Positions 19,067-28,261 of a DNA stretch of 41,805 nt are shown piece after piece (position 1 is the stretch's first letter; the number at the start of each line of letters is the position of its first letter). The stretch is from NCBI RefSeq assembly GCF_018614525.1, contig NZ_JAGGOL010000100.1:1-41805 (forward strand). Direction: 5' to 3'. This DNA comes from Streptomyces sp. ISL-11 (GTDB taxonomy: Bacteria; Actinomycetota; Actinomycetes; Streptomycetales; Streptomycetaceae). The position numbers and the translations under genes are program-made. The notes beneath the pieces are model-generated. The model ran no database searches, had not been told where the DNA came from, and worked only from the letters and a program-made list of their open reading frames with translations.

Positions 19067-19510
19067 CTAACCCGCGAGTTCCTCCGCGAGCGCCCGCAGC
19101 GCCAGCCGGTACGAACCGATGCCGAACCCGGCGACCGTGCCGCTGGCCACCGCCGCGATGACGGACGTGTGGCGGAACTCCTCCCGGGCGTACGGGTTGG
19201 AGATGTGCACCTCGATGAGCGGCGCCGTGCGCTGCGCGGCCGCGTCCCGCATCGCGTAGGAGTAGTGCGTGAAGGCACCGGGGTTGATGACGACGGGGAC
19301 CGAGCCGTCGGCGGCCTCGTGCAGCCAGCGGACCAGCTCGCCCTCGTCGTTGGTCTCACGGACCTCGACGGCGAAGCCGAGCTCCTTGCCGAGCCGGGCG
19401 CACTCCTCCACCAGACCGGCGTAGGAGGTCGCGCCGTACACATCGGGCTCCCGCGAGCCGAGGCGGCCCAGGTTCGGCCCGTTGAGGACGAGAACCCTGC
19501 GCGCGCTCAC
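19067..19510 (-). CDS. aroQ: 3-dehydroquinate dehydratase, type II
   Basis: 147 residues, the small dodecameric type II enzyme that removes water from 3-dehydroquinate. Hallmarks: LNGPNLGRLGSREPDVYG, with the catalytic loop Arg and Tyr, NPGAFTHYS and EVHISNPYAREEFRH with the catalytic His. GTG at 19510 overlaps the aroB stop by four bases (GTGA). Last gene of the compact aroK-aroB-aroQ group. Confidence 0.95.
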   Translation of the reverse strand: MSARRVLVLNGPNLGRLGSREPDVYGATSYAGLVEECARLGKELGFAVEVRETNDEGELVRWLHEAADGSVPVVINPGAFTHYSYAMRDAAAQRTAPLIEVHISNPYAREEFRHTSVIAAVASGTVAGFGIGSYRLALRALAEELAG

Positions 19511-20598
19511 GCCGCGATCTCCGCGTGGGCCGCCAGCAGCATCGCCGGGTCGGGGCTCTCCAGGACGGTGGGCTTGGCGAGACCGTCGAGGACGATGAAA
19601 CGCAGCCGGTCGCCGCGCGACTTCTTGTCGACCTTCATGGTCTCCACCAGCTTGGGCCACTGGTCACCGCGGTAGGTGACGGGCAGGCCCACGGACTGGA
19701 GGATCGCGCGGTGGCGGTCGGCGGTCGCGTCGTCGAGGCGGCCGGCGATGCGGCCGAGCTCGGCGGCGAAGACCATGCCGACGGAGACGGCCGCCCCGTG
19801 CCGCCAGTTGTACCGCTCGTTCTTCTCGATGGCGTGGGCGAGGGTGTGGCCGTAATTGAGGATCTCGCGCCGCCCCGACTCCTTGAGGTCGCCGGAGACG
19901 ACCTCGGCCTTGACGCGGATGGCGCGCTCGATCAGCTCGGCGGTGTGCGGGCCGCGGGGCGTGCGGGCCGCCTCCGGGTCGGCCTCGATGAGGTCGAGGA
20001 TGGCCGGGTCGGCGATGAACCCGGCCTTGATGATCTCGGCGAGGCCGCTGACGTAGTCGTGGACCGGCAGCGACTCCAGCGCGGCCAGGTCGCACAGGAC
20101 CCCGGCCGGCGGGTGGAAGGCGCCGACGAGGTTCTTGCCCTCGGCGGTGTTGATGCCGGTCTTGCCGCCGACGGCGGCGTCGACCATGCCCAGGACGGTG
20201 GTGGGCACGGCGATCCAGCGCACGCCGCGCAGCCATGTGGCGGCGACGAAGCCGGCCACGTCGGTGGTCGCGCCGCCGCCGACGCCGACGACGACGTCGG
20301 TGCGGGTGAAGTTGGTCTGGCCCAGGGCCTTCCAGCAGTAGGCCGCGACCTCGACGGTCTTGGCCTCCTCGGCGTTGGGGAGCTGAATGGCGATGGCCTC
20401 GTAGCCCTGGGCCGCCAGGTCCGCGCGCAGCACCTCGCCGGTCTCGGCGAGCGCCTCGGGGTGCAGCACGGCCACGCGCTTGGCCTGGGGGCCGATGAGG
20501 CCGGGCAGCTCGCCCAGCAGCTGGTTCCCGACCAGGACCTCGTACGGCGCGGTGCCCGCGCTGCCGGCGACCTGGATGCGGGTGGGGGCGTCGGTCAT
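19507..20598 (-). CDS. aroB: 3-dehydroquinate synthase
   Basis: 363 residues. AroB converts DAHP to 3-dehydroquinate using NAD and a divalent metal. The NAD site shows VGVGGGATTDVAGFVAATW, the substrate/metal region has PTTVLGMVDAAVGGKTGIN, GLAEIIKAG and YGHTLAHAIE with a metal-binding His. ATG at 20598, seven bases after the aroK stop. Confidence 0.97.
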   Translation of the reverse strand: MTDAPTRIQVAGSAGTAPYEVLVGNQLLGELPGLIGPQAKRVAVLHPEALAETGEVLRADLAAQGYEAIAIQLPNAEEAKTVEVAAYCWKALGQTNFTRTDVVVGVGGGATTDVAGFVAATWLRGVRWIAVPTTVLGMVDAAVGGKTGINTAEGKNLVGAFHPPAGVLCDLAALESLPVHDYVSGLAEIIKAGFIADPAILDLIEADPEAARTPRGPHTAELIERAIRVKAEVVSGDLKESGRREILNYGHTLAHAIEKNERYNWRHGAAVSVGMVFAAELGRIAGRLDDATADRHRAILQSVGLPVTYRGDQWPKLVETMKVDKKSRGDRLRFIVLDGLAKPTVLESPDPAMLLAAHAEIAA

Positions 20599-20605
20599 GC
20601 GTTCC

Positions 20606-21142
20606 TCACTGCGTGGTGTCGGGGGTACGGTCCCGGGGCAGCGCCAGCGCCTCGATCACGGCGTCGGCCACCTCGGCCGGGGTCCGGCCGCCGGTGGCGA
20701 CGGTGGCGCGGGAGACCTCGGTGTACAGCGGGCGGCGCGCCTCCATCAGCTCGCGCCAGCGCTGCCGCGGGTTGACCGCGAGCAGCGGACGCGGGGCGTC
20801 CAGGCCCACCCGGCGGACGGCGTCGGCGAGTTCGACGTCGAGGAAGACCACCGGGAGGCCGGTGAGCAGCGCGCGGGTGCCGTCGTCCATGATCGCGCCG
20901 CCGCCGAGGGAGAGCACCCCGAGGTGCTCGTCGACGGCGTCGCGCACGGCCTGCCGTTCCAGCTCGCGGAAGTGCGGCTCGCCCTCGTCGATGAAGATCT
21001 CCGGGATGGGCTTGCCGGCCCGCCGCTCGATGTCGGCGTCGGTGTCGCGGTAACCGGTGCCCAGCCGCTGGGCGAGCAGGGCACCGATGGTGGACTTGCC
21101 GGCTCCCGGCGGGCCCACCAGCACGACGAGGGGCGAGGTCAC
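20606..21142 (-). CDS. aroK: Shikimate kinase
   Basis: 178 residues. AroK phosphorylates shikimate. P-loop GPPGAGKST near residue 9, the DTDADIERRAG shikimate/Mg segment, FRELE and LSLGGGAI are visible. GTG start at 21142 overlaps the aroC stop by four bases (GTGA). Confidence 0.96.
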   Translation of the reverse strand: MTSPLVVLVGPPGAGKSTIGALLAQRLGTGYRDTDADIERRAGKPIPEIFIDEGEPHFRELERQAVRDAVDEHLGVLSLGGGAIMDDGTRALLTGLPVVFLDVELADAVRRVGLDAPRPLLAVNPRQRWRELMEARRPLYTEVSRATVATGGRTPAEVADAVIEALALPRDRTPDTTQ

Positions 21143-22323
21143 TTGATGGCCAGGTTGTCGAGGTAGCCGCGGACGTTGCGACGTGTCTCGGGCACGCTGT
21201 CGCCGCCGAACTTCTCGACGACCGCGTCCGCCAGGACGAGCGCCACCATGGCCTCGGCGACGATGCCGGCGGCGGGGACGGCGCACACGTCGGAGCGCTG
21301 GTGGTGCGCCTGGGTGGCCTCGCCGGTGACGACGTCGACGGTGGCCAGCGCGCGGGGCACGGTCGCGATGGGCTTCATCGCGGCCCGTACGCGCAGCAGC
21401 TCGCCGGTGGTGAGGCCGCCCTCGGTGCCGCCGGAGCGGCCGGAGGTGCGGCGCAGGCCCTCGTCGGTGGCCACGATCTCGTCGTGTGCCTTGGAGCCGG
21501 GCACGCGGGCCAGGTCGAAGCCGTCGCCGACCTCGACGCCCTTGATGGCCTGGATGCCCATCAGCGCGGCGGCCAGGCGGGCGTCGAGGCGCCGGTCCCA
21601 GTGGACGTGCGAGCCGAGGCCGACGGGGACGCCGTAGGCGAGGACCTCGACGACGCCGCCGAGGGTGTCGCCGTCCTTGTGGGCCTGGTCGATCTCGGCG
21701 ACCATCGCCTTGCTCGCGTCCGCGTCCAGGCAGCGCACCGGGTCGGCGTCGAGCTTCTCGACGTCGGAGGGCTTGGGAAGGACGCCGTACGGGGCCTTGG
21801 CGGCGGCCAGCTCGACGACGTGGGAGACGATCTCGATGCCGGCCGTCTCCTTGAGGAAGGAGCGGGCGACGGCGCCGAGGGCGACCCGGGCGGCGGTCTC
21901 GCGGGCGGAGGCACGCTCCAGGATCGGGCGGGCCTCGTCGAAACCATACTTCTGCATTCCGGCCAGGTCCGCGTGGCCGGGGCGGGGCCGCGTCAGCGGG
22001 GCGTTGCGGGCCAGCGAGGCGAGCTCCTCCGGGTCCACCGGGTCGGCCGCCATGACCTGCTCCCACTTGGGCCATTCGGTGTTGCCCACCATGACGGCGA
22101 TCGGGGAGCCCAGGGACAGGCCGTGGCGCACGCCGCCGAGGAAGGTGACCTGGTCCTGCTCGAACTTCATGCGGGCGCCGCGGCCGTAGCCGAGGCGGCG
22201 CCGGGCGAGGGCGTCCGCCACCATCTCGGTGGTGACGGGTACACCGGCGGGGAGACCCTCCAGCGTCGCCACCAGTGCCGGACCATGCGACTCCCCGGCC
22301 GTCAGCCAGCGCAACCTGCTCAA
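21139..22323 (-). CDS. aroC: Chorismate synthase, TTG start
   Basis: 394 residues. AroC makes chorismate from EPSP with reduced FMN. Motifs: LTAGESHGPALV at the N-terminus, RRLGYGRGARM, RPGHADLAGMQKYG and the C-terminal RSDVCAVPAAG. The family begins SRLRWLTAGESHG, and the only start codon in the right place is TTG at 22323, with GGGAG six bases upstream; the codons before it (GTC, CCG) are not starts. A 179-base gap to aroE contains a dispersed palindromic repeat, unlike the overlaps elsewhere in the group. Confidence 0.95.
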   Translation of the reverse strand: MSRLRWLTAGESHGPALVATLEGLPAGVPVTTEMVADALARRRLGYGRGARMKFEQDQVTFLGGVRHGLSLGSPIAVMVGNTEWPKWEQVMAADPVDPEELASLARNAPLTRPRPGHADLAGMQKYGFDEARPILERASARETAARVALGAVARSFLKETAGIEIVSHVVELAAAKAPYGVLPKPSDVEKLDADPVRCLDADASKAMVAEIDQAHKDGDTLGGVVEVLAYGVPVGLGSHVHWDRRLDARLAAALMGIQAIKGVEVGDGFDLARVPGSKAHDEIVATDEGLRRTSGRSGGTEGGLTTGELLRVRAAMKPIATVPRALATVDVVTGEATQAHHQRSDVCAVPAAGIVAEAMVALVLADAVVEKFGGDSVPETRRNVRGYLDNLAIK

Positions 22324-22368
22324 CGGGACTCCCTCTGCCTCGCGCCTCGGATCGTGCGACGGCGCGAC

Positions 22369-22400
22369 CTGGGGGCACCTCCCAGCGGTGGCTGGGGGCG
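22369..22400. repeat. Dispersed palindromic repeat, copy A (aroC leader)
   Basis: CTGGGGGCACCTCCCAGCGG followed by TGGCTGGGGGC. The inner CCCAGC and GCTGGG pair. The same sequence family occurs inverted at 34445-34480. I recognise it as a frequent Streptomyces intergenic repeat. It lies between aroE and aroC, upstream of the aroC ribosome site. Confidence 0.7.
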
Positions 22401-22502
22401 CGCGGCCCTGGCCCGCCACCCTGATCCTCCCACGACCTGCTGACATTCCCGGCCGCAGGTCCAGGTTGTGGACCTACTGCGTCAGGTCGTGGACGTGCCG
22501 GG

Positions 22503-23336
22503 TCACGCCGCGCGCGCCGCCAGTGCCGCCTCGCCCGCGGCCCGCATCGCGGCCAGCGGCGCGGGCGCGCGGCCCGTCATCAGCTCCACCTGGAGCACCG
22601 CCTGGTGGACCAGCAGGTCCAGACCGCCGAGGACGGCGCCGCCGCGAGCCGCCCAGGCGGCGGCCAGGGGGGTCGGCCACGGCTCGTAGAGCACGTCGAA
22701 GAGGGTGCCGGGCCGCTGCGGCACGGCGTCCGCGAGGGCGTCGGTGGCACCCGCCGGGGTGGTGGCGATCACGAGCGGCGCGACGAGCGCCTCCGCGGCG
22801 CGGGACCAGTCGGCGGTGCGGACGGACACGCCCAGGCGCTCGCCCCACTCGCGCATCTCGGCGGCGCGCTCCGCGCTGCGGACGTAGACGGTGACCTCGC
22901 CGGCGCAGATCCGGGCGAGCGCGGCGAGGGCCGAGGAGGCGGTGGCCCCGGCGCCGAGGACGGCGGCGGAGGCGACCTTCTCGACGCCGCGCTCGCGCAG
23001 GGCCGCCGCGATGCCGGGGATGTCGGTGTTGTCGCCGACGCGGCGGCCGTCGCCGGTGAGGACGACGGTGTTGACGGCCTCGACGGAGGCGGCGGTGTCG
23101 CTGACCGAGTCGAGCAGCGGGATGACCGCCCGCTTCAGCGGCATGGTCAGCGAGAGCCCGGCCCAGGCGGCGTCCAGGCCGTCGAGGAAGCCGGGCAGGG
23201 CGGCCTCGTCGACCTCGAAGCGGTCGTACGTCCACTCCCCCAGGCCCAGCTCCGCGTAGGCGGCCCGGTGCAGGACCGGGGAGAGGGAGTGGGCGATCGG
23301 CGAACCGAGCACGGCGGCGCGGTGGCGTGCGGTCAC
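22503..23336 (-). CDS. aroE: Shikimate dehydrogenase
   Basis: 277 residues. AroE reduces 3-dehydroshikimate to shikimate with NADPH. Substrate residues are in SPIAHSLSPVLH, the catalytic Lys in LSLTMPLKRAV and the Asp in NTDIPG; the nucleotide-binding loop is VLGAGATASS. The GTG start at 23336 overlaps the mltG stop by four bases (GTGA). Confidence 0.94.
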   Translation of the reverse strand: MTARHRAAVLGSPIAHSLSPVLHRAAYAELGLGEWTYDRFEVDEAALPGFLDGLDAAWAGLSLTMPLKRAVIPLLDSVSDTAASVEAVNTVVLTGDGRRVGDNTDIPGIAAALRERGVEKVASAAVLGAGATASSALAALARICAGEVTVYVRSAERAAEMREWGERLGVSVRTADWSRAAEALVAPLVIATTPAGATDALADAVPQRPGTLFDVLYEPWPTPLAAAWAARGGAVLGGLDLLVHQAVLQVELMTGRAPAPLAAMRAAGEAALAARAA

Positions 23337-24994
23337 TGGCCCGCCTTCTTGCTTCCCTGCTGGTACTTCTGGCGGTTCTTGTTGTGCTCCTCGTTCGTGA
23401 CGGCGAACAGCGTCTCGTTCTCGCTGACCGACACGAAGTAGTACCAGGGGCCCGGCGCCGGCTGGAGCGCCGACTTCAGGGCCTCCAGACCGGGGTTGCT
23501 GATCGGGCCGGGGGGCAGGCCCTTGATCTTGTAGGTGTTGTACGGGTCGTTGAACTTCCGCAGGTCACTGACGGCCCCGACGTCCAGCGTGCTCTGCTTC
23601 CGGGCGTAGTTGACCGTGGAGTCGAAGTCGAGGAGGCCGTACGTCTCCTTGTTGTCCGGCTTGAGCCGGTTGTAGACGACCCGGGAGATCTTGTCGAAGT
23701 CGTGCTTGTACTTGCCTTCGACCTGGACGAGGCTGGCGAGCGTGACGACCTGGAGCGGGGACTTCAGCCCCAGTTCCTTGGCCTTGCCCTCCACGTCCTG
23801 CTGGGTGTAGTTCTCCTTGGCCCGGGCGACCATCTGCTTGAGGATGTCCTCCGGCTTGGTGCCCTTGGCCGCGCTGTACTGCGAGGGGAAGAGGAACCCT
23901 TCCAGCGGGTCCTTGATGTCCGGGTTGCTGCCGGCCCAGGCGGGCAGTCCCAGGTTCTTCACCTGGCTCGTGGCCACGTCCTTGGTGGTGCCGGCCTTGA
24001 GTCCGAGCTTCTTGTCGATCGCGGCGTAGATCTCGAACGACTTCATGCCCTCGCCCAGCGTGAGCGCGTTGAGCGTCTTGGGGTCGGTCATCATCGTCAC
24101 GGCCGCCGCGCCCGACATCTCCTTGCGGAGGATGTAGATGCCCGGCTGGATGGCCTTGCCCTTGGGGTTGGCGCCCGCCGCCTCGGTGAAGGCGCCGACG
24201 CTCTTGACCACGCCCGCCTTCTGGAGGACGGCGCCCATCTCGGTCAGGCTCGCGGACTTCGGGATCTCGACCTGGATCTGGCCGGTGCCCTCGCCGTCGT
24301 AGTCGGGCGCGGCGCCGAAGTGGCTCTGCCAGTAGTCGTACGCGACGTAGCCGCCGCCACCGACGACGCCGAGCAGCACCACGGCGACGACCAGGCAGGC
24401 CGTGCCGCTGCGGCGCTTGTTCTTCTTGCCCTTCTGGGCCTTCTTGCCGCGCCGGTCGCGGCCGCGGGGCCGCTCCTCGCGCGCCTCGTCCGCGTCGTCG
24501 TCCACGGCCGTGGACGCGGCCGGGTCGTCCGGGGCGTCGTCGAAGAGGGAGAGCTTCTCCGGGCCGGGCTCGGAGTGCCACTCGTCGGGCTGCGGTGCGT
24601 GCTGCTGCTCGTAACCCTGCTGGGACTGCTGCGGCACCTGCTGGGACTGCTGCGGCACCTGCTGCTGAGAGTGCTGCTGCTCCTCCTGCTGCCGGCGCAT
24701 GTGCTGCGGCTGGGGCGGCGGGTAGGCGTCCGGGGTGCCGTAGTAGTCGGGCCGGCCGCCGGAGTACGGGTCGACGGGCTGCTGCCCGTACTGCTCGCCG
24801 GGCTGGCTGCCGTACGGACCCCCCGCGCCCTGCGAGGGGTCCCAGCCGTACTGCTGCTGCTGCTGCTCGTACTGTTGCTGCTGCTGGGGGTGCGGCTGCT
24901 GCGGGTGCTGGTGTCCGTCGTATCCCCGGTCCCCGTACAGAGGGTCCTCGGGATGCCACGGTTGGGAGCCGGGTCCCCGGCCGTACTCAGTCAT
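23333..24994 (-). CDS. mltG: Endolytic murein transglycosylase MltG with a glutamine-rich N-terminal extension
   Basis: 553 residues, about 200 longer than E. coli MltG. MltG cuts nascent peptidoglycan and is thought to end glycan strands. Residues 1-195 are cytoplasmic and disordered, very rich in Gln, Pro, Gly and Tyr, with the seven-residue repeat VPQQSQQ twice, then a basic stretch, a transmembrane helix at about 199-219 and the external YceG domain. The catalytic Glu lies in LASLVQVEGKYK; the neighbouring Glu of the usual EKE is Gln here. YNTYKIKGLPPGPISNPG is diagnostic. ATG at 24994. Upstream ruvX is 127 bases away. Confidence 0.94.
   Translation of the reverse strand: MTEYGRGPGSQPWHPEDPLYGDRGYDGHQHPQQPHPQQQQQYEQQQQQYGWDPSQGAGGPYGSQPGEQYGQQPVDPYSGGRPDYYGTPDAYPPPQPQHMRRQQEEQQHSQQQVPQQSQQVPQQSQQGYEQQHAPQPDEWHSEPGPEKLSLFDDAPDDPAASTAVDDDADEAREERPRGRDRRGKKAQKGKKNKRRSGTACLVVAVVLLGVVGGGGYVAYDYWQSHFGAAPDYDGEGTGQIQVEIPKSASLTEMGAVLQKAGVVKSVGAFTEAAGANPKGKAIQPGIYILRKEMSGAAAVTMMTDPKTLNALTLGEGMKSFEIYAAIDKKLGLKAGTTKDVATSQVKNLGLPAWAGSNPDIKDPLEGFLFPSQYSAAKGTKPEDILKQMVARAKENYTQQDVEGKAKELGLKSPLQVVTLASLVQVEGKYKHDFDKISRVVYNRLKPDNKETYGLLDFDSTVNYARKQSTLDVGAVSDLRKFNDPYNTYKIKGLPPGPISNPGLEALKSALQPAPGPWYYFVSVSENETLFAVTNEEHNKNRQKYQQGSKKAGQ
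24617..24658. repeat. 21-bp tandem duplication inside mltG
   Basis: Two exact copies of a 21-bp unit (beginning CTGCTGGGACTGCTGCGGC) sit side by side at 24617-24637 and 24638-24658, in frame, encoding the VPQQSQQ heptad twice. A site likely to vary in copy number between strains. Confidence 0.85.
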
Positions 24995-25027
24995 CGATCC
25001 CCTTGAGCCGCACAGCGGCAGCCGATG

Positions 25028-25045
25028 GGCGCTCCGGGGAGCGCC
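25028..25045. other. Hairpin in the mltG leader
   Basis: GGCGCTCC and GGAGCGCC form an almost continuous inverted repeat (effective stem about six pairs) 34 bases before the mltG start, within the 127-base gap to ruvX. Function unknown. Confidence 0.4.
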
Positions 25046-25121
25046 GGTTCCCAATCGTCCGGCCCGGTACGGGAGACGTTCGAACAGCTGCCATGTCGCG
25101 CGGAACGTTACCGTACTGCGA

Positions 25122-25586
25122 TCAGATGACCATGTCGACTGCCTCGCCGGGCGGCCGGCCGGAGACCTTCTCCATCTCCAGGGCGTTCTGGAGAATGACC
25201 ACGGCCGCCGCCTGGTCCACCACTGAGCGGCCCTTCTTCGAGCTCACTCCGGAGGCCCGCAGCCCCTGCGTGGCCGTGACGGTCGTCATGCGCTCGTCGA
25301 CCAGCCGGACGGGCACGGGCGCCACCCGCCGGGCCATCTCCTTGGCGAACGTCCGCACCTTGGCCGCGGCCGGCCCCTCTCCCCCCTTGAGGGAGCGGGG
25401 CAGACCGACGACGACCTCGATGGGCTCGTACTCCGCGACGATCGCCACCAGCCGCTTGTGCGCCTGCGGGATGTCGCGCCCGGGGACGGTCTCGACCGGG
25501 GTGGCGAGGATCCCGTCGGGGTCGCACGAGGCGACCCCGATCCGGGCGTCCCCGACGTCGACGGCGATGCGCCTGCCGCTTCGCAC
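25122..25586 (-). CDS. ruvX: Holliday junction resolvase-like nuclease RuvX (YqgF)
   Basis: 154 residues of the RNase H-like fold. The family has been assigned pre-16S rRNA 5' end maturation and Holliday-junction roles. Acidic active-site residues lie in RIAVDVGDARIGVA (Asp), RLVDERMTT (Glu) and VDQAAAVVILQ (Asp). GTG start at 25586, five bases after the alaS stop, so it is cotranscribed with alaS, a common actinobacterial pairing. Confidence 0.94.
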   Translation of the reverse strand: MRSGRRIAVDVGDARIGVASCDPDGILATPVETVPGRDIPQAHKRLVAIVAEYEPIEVVVGLPRSLKGGEGPAAAKVRTFAKEMARRVAPVPVRLVDERMTTVTATQGLRASGVSSKKGRSVVDQAAAVVILQNALEMEKVSGRPPGEAVDMVI

Positions 25587-25591
25587 GGCGG

Positions 25592-28261
25592 TCAGGCCGC
25601 TTCCGCGACGAGGCGCTCGACGGCGGCCATGGCCTCGCCGACGGCGTCCGGGTTCTGGCCGCCGCCCTGGGCGACGTCCGGCTTGCCGCCGCCTCCGCCG
25701 CCGAGGGTCTTGGCGGCCGTGCGCACCAGGTCGCCGGCCTTGAGGCCACGCTCGCGCGCGGCGTCATTGGTGGCGATGACGGTCAGCGGACGGCCGTTGA
25801 CCACCGTGAACAGGGCCACGACGGCGGGACGGCCGCCCTGGATCCGGCCGCGGACGTCGAGGACCAGCTTGCGCAGGTCGTCGGCGCCGGTGCCGTCCGG
25901 CACCCGGCCGACGGCCAGGGCGGTGCCGTGGACGTCCTTGGCACCCTCGGCCAGCCCGGCGGCGGCCTGGAGCACCTTCTCGGCGCGGAAGCGCTCGATC
26001 TCCTTCTCGGCGTCCTTGAGCTTGGCGAGCATCCCGGAGATCTTCTCCGGCAGCTCCTCCGGGCGGCCCTTGACCAGCTCGGTGAGCTGGGCGACGACCG
26101 TGTGCTCCCTGGCCAGGAAGTTGTACGCGTCGGCGCCGACCAGGGCCTCCACGCGGCGCACGCCGGAGCCGATCGAGGACTCGCCGAGGAGCTTGACCAG
26201 ACCCAGCTGGGCGGTGTTCGCGACGTGCGTACCGCCGCACAGCTCCTTGGAGAAGTCGCCGATGGTCACCACGCGCACGCGCTCGCCGTACTTCTCGCCG
26301 AACTCGGCGATGGCGCCCTGCTTCTTGGCCTCGTCGATGCTCATGACCTCGGCCTGGACGTCGAGTTCCCGCGAGAGGACCTCGTTGATCCGCTGCTCGA
26401 CGTCCGTGAGGACGGTGCCGGGCACGGCGGCCGGGGAGCCGAAGTCGAAGCGGAAGCGGCCGGGCGAGTTCTCCGAGCCGGCCTGGGCGGCCGTCGGGCC
26501 CAGCGCGTCGCGCAGCGCCTGGTGGGTGAGGTGGGTGGCGCTGTGGGCGCGGGCGATGGCCCGGCGGCGCGCGACGTCGATCACGGCGTGGGCGGAGGCA
26601 CCGACGGTGACCTCGCCGACCTGGACGACGCCCTTGTGGACGCTGACGCCCGGTACGGGCTTCTGCACGTCGCGGACCTCGATGACGGCGCCGCTGTCGA
26701 GCCGGATCCGGCCCTGGTCGGCGAGCTGGCCGCCGCCCTCGGCGTAGAAGGGGGTGCGGTCCAGGACGACCTCGACCTCGTCGCCCTCGGTGGCGGCGGG
26801 CGAGGGCACGCCGTCGACGAGCAGGCCGACGACCGTGGCCTCGTTCTCCGTGCGGGAGTAACCGGTGAAGTCGGTCTCGCCGGCGGTGTCGGCCAGCGCG
26901 CGGTAGGCGGACAGGTCGGCGTGGCCGGTCTTCTTGGCCTTGGCGTCGGCCTTGGCCCGCTCCCGCTGCTCCTTCATCAGGCGCCGGAAGCCGTCCTCGT
27001 CCACGGACAGGCCCTGTTCGGCGGCCATCTCCAGGGTGAGGTCGATCGGGAAGCCCCAGGTGTCGTGGAGCAGAAACGCCTTGTCGCCGCCGAGGACCGT
27101 GCCGCCGGCGGCCTTGGTGTCGGAGACGGCGGTGTCGAGGATGTTGGTGCCGCCCTTGAGGGCCTTGAGGAAGGCGGCCTCTTCGGCGAGGGCGACGGTC
27201 TCGATGCGCTTGCGGTCGGTGAGCAGCTCCGGGTACTGCTCGCCCATCGTCTTGAGCACGACGTCGACCAGCTCGGCGACGACCGGGCCGGTGGCGCCGA
27301 GCAGGCGCATGTTGCGGACGGCACGGCGCATGATGCGGCGCAGTACGTAGCCGCGGCCCTCGTTGCCGGGGGTGACGCCGTCGCCGATGAGCATGACGGA
27401 GGTGCGCATGTGGTCGGCGACCACGCGCAGCGACACGTCGGTGCTGTGGGCGGCGCCGTAGCGGACACCGGTGAGCTCGGTGGCCTTGTCCATGACGACG
27501 CGCAGGGTGTCGGTCTCGTACATGTTCTGCACGCCCTGCAGGATCATCGCCAGGCGTTCGAGACCGAGGCCGGTGTCGATGTTCTTGCTGGGCAGGTCGC
27601 CGAGGATCGGGAAGTCCTCCTTGTCCTCGCCGGCACCGCGCTCATACTGCATGAAGACCAGGTTCCAGATCTCCACGTACCGCTCGTCGTTGACGGCCGG
27701 GCCGCCCTCGACACCGAACTCGGGGCCACGGTCGTAGTTGATCTCGGAGCAGGGACCGCACGGGCCGGGGACGCCCATGGACCAGTAGTTGTCCTTCTTG
27801 CCCAGGCGCTGGATGCGCTCGGCGGGGACGCCGATGACGTCGCGCCAGATGCGCTCGGCCTCGTCGTCCTCCAGGTAGACGGTGATCCAGAGCTTCTCGG
27901 GCTCCAGGCCGTAGCCACCGTCCGCCACGGAGCTGGTGAGCAGCTCCCAGGCGTGCTTGATGGCGCCTTCCTTGAAGTAGTCGCCGAAGGAGAAGTTGCC
28001 GCACATCTGGAAGAACGTGCCGTGGCGGGTGGTCTTGCCGACCTCTTCGATGTCCGGCGTACGGACGCACTTCTGCACGCTGGTGGCGCGCGGGAAGGGC
28101 GGCTTGACCTCGCCGAGGAAGTACGGCTTGAAGGGGACCATGCCCGCGGGGACCAGGAGCAGCGTCGGGTCGTCCGCGATGAGCGACGCCGACGGCACGA
28201 CGGTGTGCCCGCGCTCCTCGAAGAAGCGCAGCCAGCGGCGGCGGATTTCAGCCGACTCCAT
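25592..28261 (-). CDS. alaS: Alanyl-tRNA synthetase
   Basis: 889 residues, full length. It charges tRNA-Ala and removes mischarged Ser/Gly. N-terminal class II catalytic core (HTVVPSASLI, RHGTFFQMCGNFSFGDYF, GLGLERLAMI), tRNA-recognition region, editing domain with zinc-binding HSATHLTHQAL and KELCGGTHV, and a C-terminal oligomerisation/C-Ala domain ending in a glycine-rich linker (LGGGGGGKPDVAQGGG). ATG at 28261 shares one base with the preceding stop (TGATG). Confidence 0.98.
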   Translation of the reverse strand: MESAEIRRRWLRFFEERGHTVVPSASLIADDPTLLLVPAGMVPFKPYFLGEVKPPFPRATSVQKCVRTPDIEEVGKTTRHGTFFQMCGNFSFGDYFKEGAIKHAWELLTSSVADGGYGLEPEKLWITVYLEDDEAERIWRDVIGVPAERIQRLGKKDNYWSMGVPGPCGPCSEINYDRGPEFGVEGGPAVNDERYVEIWNLVFMQYERGAGEDKEDFPILGDLPSKNIDTGLGLERLAMILQGVQNMYETDTLRVVMDKATELTGVRYGAAHSTDVSLRVVADHMRTSVMLIGDGVTPGNEGRGYVLRRIMRRAVRNMRLLGATGPVVAELVDVVLKTMGEQYPELLTDRKRIETVALAEEAAFLKALKGGTNILDTAVSDTKAAGGTVLGGDKAFLLHDTWGFPIDLTLEMAAEQGLSVDEDGFRRLMKEQRERAKADAKAKKTGHADLSAYRALADTAGETDFTGYSRTENEATVVGLLVDGVPSPAATEGDEVEVVLDRTPFYAEGGGQLADQGRIRLDSGAVIEVRDVQKPVPGVSVHKGVVQVGEVTVGASAHAVIDVARRRAIARAHSATHLTHQALRDALGPTAAQAGSENSPGRFRFDFGSPAAVPGTVLTDVEQRINEVLSRELDVQAEVMSIDEAKKQGAIAEFGEKYGERVRVVTIGDFSKELCGGTHVANTAQLGLVKLLGESSIGSGVRRVEALVGADAYNFLAREHTVVAQLTELVKGRPEELPEKISGMLAKLKDAEKEIERFRAEKVLQAAAGLAEGAKDVHGTALAVGRVPDGTGADDLRKLVLDVRGRIQGGRPAVVALFTVVNGRPLTVIATNDAARERGLKAGDLVRTAAKTLGGGGGGKPDVAQGGGQNPDAVGEAMAAVERLVAEAA

